The position numbers and the translations under genes were made by a program. 64,000 bases of DNA from Vibrio sp. HI00D65 (GTDB lineage: Bacteria; Pseudomonadota; Gammaproteobacteria; Enterobacterales; Vibrionaceae): contig NZ_LWEH01000159.1 of assembly GCF_001635455.1 (NCBI RefSeq), forward strand, positions 1-64,000, read 5' to 3'. Below the pieces are notes generated by a model. That model did no database searches. It was not told the DNA's origin and was given only the letters and a program-made list of their open reading frames with translations. Below, piece after piece: positions 57,711-64,000 of the stretch. Numbering within the stretch: the stretch's first letter is position 1; every line of letters begins with the position of its first letter.

Positions 57711-58916
57711 ATGACAATTGAAATTCTGGTTCCAGATTTACCTGAATCTGTGGCCGATGCAACAGTTGCTACTTGGCACAAAAAACCAGGCGAAGCGGTT
57801 GCACGTGATGAAGTCATTGTAGATATCGAAACAGACAAAGTAGTTCTAGAAGTACCTGCTCCTGAAGCGGGTGTTCTGGAAGCGATTATTGAAGACGAAG
57901 GTGCTACGGTACTTTCTAAGCAGCTTATTGCTAAGTTGAAACCTGGCGCAGTTGCTGGTGAGCCAACGACTGACACAACAGAAGAAACAGAAGCATCTCC
58001 TGATAAGCGTCACAAAGCGGCGCTAACAGAAGAGAGCAACGACGCGCTAAGCCCTGCTGTACGTCGCCTGCTAGCTGAACACAACCTACAACCAGCTGAC
58101 GTTAAAGGCACTGGTGTTGGTGGTCGTATTACTCGTGAAGACATCGACGCACACCTAGCGGCAGCGAAAGCGGCGCCAGCAGCAGCTGCACCAGCGATTG
58201 AAGCGCCAGCGGCAGCTCGTAGCCAGAAGCGTGTGCCTATGACTCGCTTACGTAAGACAGTAGCAAACCGTCTTCTAGAAGCGAAGAACAGTACAGCAAT
58301 GCTAACGACTTTCAACGAAGTAAACATGAAGCCAATCATGGACCTTCGTAAGCAGTACAAAGACCAATTCGAGAAGCGTCACGACACGCGTCTTGGTTTC
58401 ATGTCTTTCTACGTGAAAGCGGTAACTGAAGCGCTTAAGCGTTACCCTGAAGTAAACGCATCTATCGACGGTGATGATATCGTTTACCACAACTACTTCG
58501 ACATCAGCATGGCGGTATCTACACCACGAGGTCTAGTGACTCCAGTACTAAAAGACTGTGACACACTAGGTTTCGCTGACATCGAAAAAGGCATCAAAGA
58601 GCTAGCGATCAAAGGCCGTGACGGCAAGCTAACTGTTGATGAGCTAATGGGTGGTAACTTCACTATCACAAACGGTGGTGTATTTGGCTCTCTAATGTCT
58701 ACGCCAATCATCAACCCGCCTCAAGCGGCAATCCTGGGTATGCACAAAATCCAAGAGCGTCCAATGGCTGTTGACGGCAAAGTAGAAATTCTACCAATGA
58801 TGTACCTAGCGCTTTCTTACGACCACCGTCTAATCGATGGCCGTGAATCAGTTGGTTTCCTAGTGACCATCAAAGAGCTTCTAGAAGATCCTGCACGACT
58901 GCTATTAGACGTTTAG
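57711..58916 (+). CDS. sucB: 2-oxoglutarate dehydrogenase E2 (dihydrolipoyl succinyltransferase)
   Basis: E2 core of the complex; moves the succinyl group from lipoate to CoA. The 401 residues have a lipoyl domain with Lys43 in [10 protein letters not shown], an Ala/Pro linker, an E1/E3-binding domain ([22 protein letters not shown], about 108-130), and a catalytic domain with the active-site histidine in [11 protein letters not shown]. It lies 21 bases after sucA. No lpd is in the window. Confidence 0.98.
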   Translation: MTIEILVPDLPESVADATVATWHKKPGEAVARDEVIVDIETDKVVLEVPAPEAGVLEAIIEDEGATVLSKQLIAKLKPGAVAGEPTTDTTEETEASPDKRHKAALTEESNDALSPAVRRLLAEHNLQPADVKGTGVGGRITREDIDAHLAAAKAAPAAAAPAIEAPAAARSQKRVPMTRLRKTVANRLLEAKNSTAMLTTFNEVNMKPIMDLRKQYKDQFEKRHDTRLGFMSFYVKAVTEALKRYPEVNASIDGDDIVYHNYFDISMAVSTPRGLVTPVLKDCDTLGFADIEKGIKELAIKGRDGKLTVDELMGGNFTITNGGVFGSLMSTPIINPPQAAILGMHKIQERPMAVDGKVEILPMMYLALSYDHRLIDGRESVGFLVTIKELLEDPARLLLDV

Positions 58917-59122
58917 TATCGCTAAAGCGTCTAGTTAGCGAAGTTAGCTAGACGTAAAAAGTTTCAAAGGCTAGGCTGCTCAACACCTGGCCTTCACTTG
59001 AGCTGTTAAGCCATTACAAAATGGATTGCAGTTGATTTGAGAAGACCCTACAGACGTAACACAGGTAACTGTGTCGTTATGGAAATAATAATCCCTTAAG
59101 GGAAAATAAACGGAATATCAAA
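58917..59122 (+). promoter_or_regulatory. sucB-sucC spacer with two hairpins
   Basis: A 206-base gap inside the TCA operon. It has an imperfect hairpin CGTCTAG/CTAGACG (58928-58954) and ACACAG-GTAA-CTGTGT around 59060-59075, whose flanks extend with a bulge. Neither has a poly-T tail. They may process or stabilise the long mRNA. Confidence 0.5.
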
Positions 59123-60289
59123 ATGAATTTGCATGAATACCAAGCCAAACAGCTGTTTGCAGAATTCGGTTTGCCTGTACCAGAAGGCTTCGCATGTGAT
59201 ACTGCACAAGAAGCTTTTGAGGCCGCTGGTCGTATCTCAACTGAGAAAAAAGTTGTTAAGTGTCAAGTACACGCTGGTGGCCGTGGTAAAGCGGGCGGCG
59301 TAGAGCTACACGACACAAAAGAAGGCGTTAAAGAGTTTGCACAAAAGTGGCTAGGTAAAAACCTAGTGACTTATCAAACAGACGCAAATGGTCAGCCTGT
59401 AACTAAGATCCTAGTTGAAGAAGCGTCTAACATCGCTAACGAACTTTACCTAGGCGCTGTTGTTGACCGCGCAACTCGTAAAATTGTATTCATGGCGTCA
59501 ACTGAAGGCGGTGTGGACATCGAGAAAATCGCTGAAGAAACTCCAGAGTTGATTCACCAATCTGCGATCGATCCTCTAGTAGGTCCTCAAGCTTACCAGG
59601 GCCGTGAACTGGCGTTCAAACTTGGTCTAGTTGGCGATCAAATCAAACAGTTCGTTAAGATCTTCATGGGTCTTGGTGAAATGTTCGCTCAGTACGACCT
59701 AGCTCTACTGGAAATCAACCCACTAGTAATCACTGGCGAAGGCAATCTTCTTTGTCTAGATGGCAAGATCAACATCGACTCAAACGCGATGTACCGTCAG
59801 CCTAAGCTACGTGAAATGCACGATCCATCTCAAGAAGATGAGCGCGAAGCACACGCAGCACAGTGGGAACTAAACTACGTAGCACTAGATGGTAACGTTG
59901 GCTGTATGGTTAACGGCGCAGGCCTAGCAATGGGTACGATGGATATCGTTAACCTACACGGCGGCAAACCAGCAAACTTCCTTGATGTAGGCGGCGGCGC
60001 AACGAAAGAGCGTGTAGCTGAAGCATTCAAGATCATCCTTTCTGATGACAATGTTAGCGCAGTACTAGTAAACATCTTCGGAGGCATCGTACGTTGTGAC
60101 ATGATCGCTGAAGGTATTATCGGTGCGGTTAAAGAAGTAGGCGTAACAGTACCTGTTGTTGTTCGCTTAGAAGGTACAAACGCAGACCTAGGTCGCGAAG
60201 TACTTGCTAATTCTGATGTTGATATCATTGCAGCTGAATCTCTAACAGATGCTGCTCAGAAAGTTGTTGCTGCTGCGGAGGCGAAATAA
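59123..60289 (+). CDS. sucC: Succinyl-CoA synthetase beta subunit (ADP-forming)
   Basis: Makes ATP from succinyl-CoA with SucD. The 388-residue product has an N-terminal ATP-grasp fold ([38 protein letters not shown], about 46-62) and a C-terminal CoA-ligase domain ending in [15 protein letters not shown]. The length equals E. coli SucC. The last base of its stop codon is the first base of the sucD ATG, so the subunits are translationally coupled. Confidence 0.98.
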   Translation: MNLHEYQAKQLFAEFGLPVPEGFACDTAQEAFEAAGRISTEKKVVKCQVHAGGRGKAGGVELHDTKEGVKEFAQKWLGKNLVTYQTDANGQPVTKILVEEASNIANELYLGAVVDRATRKIVFMASTEGGVDIEKIAEETPELIHQSAIDPLVGPQAYQGRELAFKLGLVGDQIKQFVKIFMGLGEMFAQYDLALLEINPLVITGEGNLLCLDGKINIDSNAMYRQPKLREMHDPSQEDEREAHAAQWELNYVALDGNVGCMVNGAGLAMGTMDIVNLHGGKPANFLDVGGGATKERVAEAFKIILSDDNVSAVLVNIFGGIVRCDMIAEGIIGAVKEVGVTVPVVVRLEGTNADLGREVLANSDVDIIAAESLTDAAQKVVAAAEAK

Positions 60290-61161
60290 TGTCTGTATTA
60301 ATTAACAAAGACACTAAAGTAATCTGTCAGGGTTTCACTGGCGGTCAAGGTACATTCCACTCAGAGCAAGCTATCGCATACGGTACGAAAATGGTTGGTG
60401 GTGTATCTCCTGGTAAAGGTGGTCAAACTCACCTTGGTCTTCCAGTATTCAACACAGTACGTGAAGCAGTAGAAGTAACTGGCGCAACAGCAACAGTTAT
60501 CTACGTACCAGCACCTTTCTGTAAAGATGCAATCCTTGAAGCGATCGACGCAGGTATCGAACTGATCGTAACGATCACTGAAGGTATCCCAACAACAGAT
60601 ATGATCGATGTAAAAGTGAAGCTAGAAGAAACTGGTGTTCGCATGATCGGCCCTAACTGTCCAGGTCTTATTACTCCAGACGAGTGCAAGATTGGTATCA
60701 TGCCTGGTCACATCCACAAGAAAGGTAAAGTAGGTATCGTATCTCGTTCAGGTACTCTTACTTACGAAGCAGTTAAGCAAACAACAGACGAAGGCTTTGG
60801 TCAGTCTACATGTGTTGGTATCGGTGGTGACCCAATCCCTGGTTCAAACTTCATTGATATCCTAAAACTGTTCCAAGAAGACCCAGAGACTGAAGCAATC
60901 GTAATGATTGGTGAGATCGGTGGTACTGCGGAAGAAGAAGCGGCAGCGTTCATCAAAGAGAACGTAACTAAGCCAGTTGTTTCTTACATCGCAGGTGTTA
61001 CTGCTCCTCCAGGTAAACGTATGGGCCACGCTGGCGCAATCATCTCTGGCGGTAAAGGTACTGCTGAAGACAAATTCGCAGCACTAGAAGCAGCAGGCGT
61101 TAAGACAGTTAAGTCTCTTGCTGACATCGGTAAAGGTCTACGTGAGATTACTGGTTGGTAA
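60289..61161 (+). CDS. sucD: Succinyl-CoA synthetase alpha subunit
   Basis: Alpha subunit carrying the phosphohistidine. The 290 residues have the CoA-binding Rossmann domain ([14 protein letters not shown]) and the active-site His247 in [10 protein letters not shown], one off E. coli His246 because Met is counted. The frame overlaps sucC by one base. A terminator follows at 61188. Confidence 0.98.
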   Translation: MSVLINKDTKVICQGFTGGQGTFHSEQAIAYGTKMVGGVSPGKGGQTHLGLPVFNTVREAVEVTGATATVIYVPAPFCKDAILEAIDAGIELIVTITEGIPTTDMIDVKVKLEETGVRMIGPNCPGLITPDECKIGIMPGHIHKKGKVGIVSRSGTLTYEAVKQTTDEGFGQSTCVGIGGDPIPGSNFIDILKLFQEDPETEAIVMIGEIGGTAEEEAAAFIKENVTKPVVSYIAGVTAPPGKRMGHAGAIISGGKGTAEDKFAALEAAGVKTVKSLADIGKGLREITGW

Positions 61162-61187
61162 TCTGCGCTTAAGCGATGAATAATAGA

Positions 61188-61218
61188 AAGGCTTGGTCAA
61201 TGACCAAGCCTTTTTTGT
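61188..61218 (+). terminator. Terminator of the suc operon
   Basis: AAAGGCTTGG and CCAAGCCTTT around TCAATGA with six T. It lies ahead of the convergent znuB. Confidence 0.94.
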
Positions 61219-61250
61219 TTGTATGGTTTTTAAGATGCAAGAGCGTAACG

Positions 61251-62036
61251 TTAAGCTCGACTCTTAACCATCTGAGACAACATAAACATAGCTGCAGCAC
61301 TAATCACAACAGATGGACCTGCAGGCGTGTCGTAGAACCAAGACAGGCTCAACCCACCACATACTGCGATAGAGCCAATAATTGAAGCGAACAACGCCAT
61401 CTGCTCAGGTGTACTTGAGAACTTTCTTGCTGTTGCTGCAGGGATAATCAGTAATGATGTCATGATTAACGCACCAACAAACTTCATACCAACGGCAATC
61501 ACGATGCCGACCAGTAACATTAGAATCAGACGCATTAAATCAATGTTGATACCATCAACCGCTGCAAGATCTTCGTTCACCGTTGTCGATAACAGCGGTC
61601 GCCAGAAGGTAGCCAAAACCAAACCAATAACACCAGCGCCCGTATAGATGAACACTAAATCAGTAGGAGAAACGGCAAGCAAATCACCGAATAGGTAGCT
61701 CATCAGGTCGACACGAACATTATCGAGAAAGCTGACTGCCACTAAGCCGAGTGACAGTGCACTGTGGGCTAATATGCCGAGCAACGTATCAGTCGCGACC
61801 AGCTTTTGCTTTTGTAAAGTCACAAGTAGTACTGCCAACATCAAGCAGCAGATCAGCAGTGCTAGGTACAAGTTAATATTGAACAGAAAACCAAGTGCTA
61901 ACCCCATTAACGATGCGTGAGCCAATGTGTCACCAAAGTACGCCATTTTGCGCCACACTACGAACGAACCCAATGGGCCAGCAATAAGTGCAATGCCTAA
62001 GCCAGCGAGAATAGAAGGTAAAAGAAACTCAAGCAT
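61251..62036 (-). CDS. znuB: Zinc ABC transporter permease ZnuB
   Basis: Inner-membrane permease of the high-affinity zinc importer, ABC-3 family. The 261 residues have seven or eight hydrophobic helices, GPLGSFVVWRKMAYFGDTLAHASLMG near the N terminus (the coupling motif of this family), and the late YDTPAGPSVVISAA segment. Its ATG overlaps the znuC stop (TAATG), so the two are coupled. Confidence 0.95.
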   Translation of the reverse strand: MLEFLLPSILAGLGIALIAGPLGSFVVWRKMAYFGDTLAHASLMGLALGFLFNINLYLALLICCLMLAVLLVTLQKQKLVATDTLLGILAHSALSLGLVAVSFLDNVRVDLMSYLFGDLLAVSPTDLVFIYTGAGVIGLVLATFWRPLLSTTVNEDLAAVDGINIDLMRLILMLLVGIVIAVGMKFVGALIMTSLLIIPAATARKFSSTPEQMALFASIIGSIAVCGGLSLSWFYDTPAGPSVVISAAAMFMLSQMVKSRA

Positions 62037-62818
62037 TAGTGTTGATGTCCGTGTTTGTGGCTAGAACAGTCGTGTACATCTCCAGATACAGGTTGGCCTG
62101 CTAAATCATGGTGATGGTGGTCATGTTGGTGATGGTAGAATGCCAAGCTTTCTTGCACCGCGGTACCGAAGAGGGCGATATAAGAAGGGTGATGTTTGAT
62201 ATCAGCAGGCGCACCTGAACAGCAGATATGGTGGTGTAGACAGATCACGTCATCTGTTTTTGCCATCACCAAATGTAAGTCATGTGACACCATAAATACA
62301 GCGCAACCAAATCGATGACGAATAGAGTCAATCAGTTCGTAGAGATCAATTTGACCTTGTACATCAACGCCTTGTGCAGGTTCATCAAGAACCAATAGGT
62401 CGGGTCTTCTCAAGAGAGACCGAGCAATCAGTACGCGTTGGTTTTCACCACCTGATAGCTGATGCATGTTGCTTTTCATCAGGTGTTCAGCACCGACGAG
62501 TTTTAGCGCTTCTAAGATCTCTTGTTTACTGAATTTACCGGTGAGCTTAAGGAAACGCTCTACATTGAGAGGTAGAGAATCATTCAGCTTTAGCTTTTGA
62601 GGAACATAACCAATTTTTAGTTTTTTTGATTTGGTAATCTTTCCGGAGTATTTGTGCTGGAGCCCAAGTAGTACTTTTACTAGGGTTGATTTACCTGCAC
62701 CGTTTGGCCCAATTAGGGTAGTGATTCTGCCACGCTCTAAATTTAGAGAGATATTGTCTAAGACTTTTCGACCGTCAAACTCGACGCTCACAGAATCTAG
62801 TTGGATTAAGTTATCCAT
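62036..62818 (-). CDS. znuC: Zinc ABC transporter ATPase ZnuC
   Basis: ATPase of the zinc importer, 260 residues. Walker A is GPNGAGKST (about 37-45), the signature LSGGENQR (about 121), Walker B LLVLDEPAQG, and the switch histidine in FMVSHDLHL. The C-terminal tail is histidine-rich (HHQHDHHHHDL, HKHGHQH), which may buffer or sense zinc. It pairs with znuB downstream and diverges from znuA. Confidence 0.96.
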   Translation of the reverse strand: MDNLIQLDSVSVEFDGRKVLDNISLNLERGRITTLIGPNGAGKSTLVKVLLGLQHKYSGKITKSKKLKIGYVPQKLKLNDSLPLNVERFLKLTGKFSKQEILEALKLVGAEHLMKSNMHQLSGGENQRVLIARSLLRRPDLLVLDEPAQGVDVQGQIDLYELIDSIRHRFGCAVFMVSHDLHLVMAKTDDVICLHHHICCSGAPADIKHHPSYIALFGTAVQESLAFYHHQHDHHHHDLAGQPVSGDVHDCSSHKHGHQH

Positions 62819-62842
62819 GAATAGAACTCATTTGCAATTCAC

Positions 62843-62863
62843 TATTGTTATAATGTAACATTT
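62843..62863. promoter_or_regulatory. Zur box between znuC and znuA
   Basis: TGTTA-TAATG-TAACA at 62846-62860 is a palindrome matching the enterobacterial Zur operator core (GTTATANTATAAC type). It sits in the 83-base divergent gap of znuC and znuA, as in E. coli, so zinc-dependent repression of both is expected. Confidence 0.8.
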
Positions 62864-62901
62864 ACCTCAAGCCTAAGCTACTTTTCTATTATCGAGGAAT
62901 T

Positions 62902-63792
62902 ATGTCACGTTCATCTTATATACTTGCTACTTTGCTTTTAGCGCCAAGTGTTGCAAGTGCCAATACTATTCTAACAAGCTTCAAACCAATTCAAATGATT
63001 GTGACAGAATTAACGCACGGCGTTAGTGAACCGGATGTGTTGATGAACAGCAATGCTTCGCCGCACGATTATGCGCTTAAACCGTCTGATGTCAAAAAAG
63101 TTCACGGTGCAGACATGGTTGTCTGGTTTGGTCCTGATTTAGAAGCGTTTCTGACTAAGGTGATTGAATCGAATGATAACGTTATCGAAATCGGAAAAAT
63201 CCCTGGTATCAACTTACGAGAGTTCGGCCACGATGAGCATGATCACGATGCACATGAGGGTCACCACCACGGCAGCCACGACCCACATTTTTGGTTGGGG
63301 ATCGATCAGGTTGCAGTTGCTGCGAAATATATTTCAGACAAGCTAATTGAAACTGACCCAGATAACGCAATGGCGTATCAAGAGAATCTAGACTCATTCT
63401 TGATTGCATTGGAAGAGAAAAAACAGTCGATTCGTGAGCAATTGGCGCCAGTAAAAGACAAAGGTTACTACGTTTTCCATGAGGCATATGGTTATTACGA
63501 GGAAGAATTTGGCTTGAATAACTTAGGTCATTTCACTGTAAGTCCAGAGCGTAAACCGGGTGCAAAAAGCTTGATTGCGATTAAGAAAACGATAGTACGT
63601 GAAAACGTTCAATGTGTGTTTTCTGAGCCTCAATTTACACCTGCAGTAATTGAATCAGTAACTCGTGGAAGTAATGCGAAACAAGGTCAATTGGACCCAA
63701 TTGGCTCTACAGTTGAAGTGAAGAGCGGAAGTTATTTCGATTTCCTTCAGCAACTTACCGATAGTTACACAAGTTGCCTAAACGCAAAATAA
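62902..63792 (+). CDS. znuA: Zinc-binding periplasmic protein ZnuA
   Basis: High-affinity periplasmic zinc receptor for ZnuBC, 296 residues. A signal peptide of about 20 residues ends in SVASA. Zinc ligands: the ASPHDY histidine (about 51-56), a histidine-rich loop FGHDEHDHDAHEGHHHGSHD (about 113-132), the histidine in HDPHFWLG, the later histidine in FHEAYGYY, and the C-terminal SEPQF region. The family fold (cluster A-I receptor) is complete. Confidence 0.96.
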   Translation: MSRSSYILATLLLAPSVASANTILTSFKPIQMIVTELTHGVSEPDVLMNSNASPHDYALKPSDVKKVHGADMVVWFGPDLEAFLTKVIESNDNVIEIGKIPGINLREFGHDEHDHDAHEGHHHGSHDPHFWLGIDQVAVAAKYISDKLIETDPDNAMAYQENLDSFLIALEEKKQSIREQLAPVKDKGYYVFHEAYGYYEEEFGLNNLGHFTVSPERKPGAKSLIAIKKTIVRENVQCVFSEPQFTPAVIESVTRGSNAKQGQLDPIGSTVEVKSGSYFDFLQQLTDSYTSCLNAK

Positions 63793-63840
63793 TTTATAGG
63801 AAGTATCTTTTACTTCACTTTGCTCTAGATATTTTATGAA

Positions 63841-63864
63841 TAATGCCGCTTTTTGCGGCATTTT
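63841..63864 (+). terminator. Terminator of znuA
   Basis: AATGCCGC and GCGGCATT around TTTTT, then TT. The following 136 bases to the window end contain no clear gene. Confidence 0.85.
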
Positions 63865-64000
63865 CGTGACCGCTAAGATAAAACCTCTCAACAAACAGCA
63901 AACCTTCTTTCTCCTTGGTTAATTTCCGCTAAAATGGAAAGATAATAATAAGCACAAAAAAACTCAGTTTCTGGTTTAGCAATGACAAGACATTGTGACG

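Overview
The window is chromosomal DNA from a Vibrio, probably close to the V. splendidus group. The evidence is a run of typical Vibrio gene neighbourhoods: a polar flagellin pair beside crr-ptsI-ptsH, cysK-cysZ-zipA-ligA, toxS-toxR divergent from htpG-adk-hemH, a nagC-nagA/nagE island, and the fur-fldA-ybfF/seqA-pgm block. It continues through gltA/sdhCDAB-sucABCD to znuBC/znuA. Coding density is high, codon use is fairly uniform, and there is no prophage, integron, CRISPR array, rRNA or recognisable tRNA. It is almost entirely core genome.

Layout. 1-2.5 kb: two flagellins, the second divergent. 2.5-6.6 kb: the general PTS (HPr, EI, EIIA-Glc) and cysteine synthase on the minus strand. 6.8-10.9 kb: cysZ, then zipA and ligA. 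11-14.3 kb: a porin, a lipoprotein with a duplicated C-terminal motif, cueR and a small exported protein. 14.5-19.2 kb: nfeD-qmcA, cnoX, a short-chain dehydrogenase and yfcH. 19.4-22.5 kb: an intact DUF1538 membrane gene followed by a wrecked partner gene, then yfcE, a SelT/W-like protein and a TauE-type permease. 22.5-28.4 kb: toxRS, htpG, adk and hemH. 28.5-29.5 kb: the decayed remains of an ISL3-type insertion sequence. 29.6-35.5 kb: a peptide transporter, rfaH, asnB and a CPA2 antiporter. 35.6-40 kb: the N-acetylglucosamine genes. 40-49.4 kb: glnS, fur, fldA, seqA, pgm and neighbours. 49.4-49.8 kb: a repeat cluster. 49.8-61.2 kb: a nearly complete set of TCA-cycle enzymes from citrate synthase to succinyl-CoA synthetase. 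61.2-63.8 kb: high-affinity zinc uptake.

Links between genes. The NagE-like permease carries only EIIC and EIIB, so it should take phosphate from EIIA-Glc (crr) and from the HPr and EI encoded at the other end of the window. The nagE promoter has a good CRP site near -60. A NagC/Mlc-like inverted repeat lies upstream of ptsH. A match to the ArcA direct repeat lies between gltA and sdhC, a sigma-32 promoter precedes htpG, and a Zur-like palindrome sits between znuC and znuA.

I found no convincing large undescribed system. The most unusual items are the chimeric DUF1538/CBS pseudogene, the unannotated ISL3 remnant, a candidate 21-residue membrane peptide with its own terminator, the duplicated palindromic repeat with an adjacent heptamer array near 49.5-49.8 kb, and the lipoprotein with two EMVxYW repeats.
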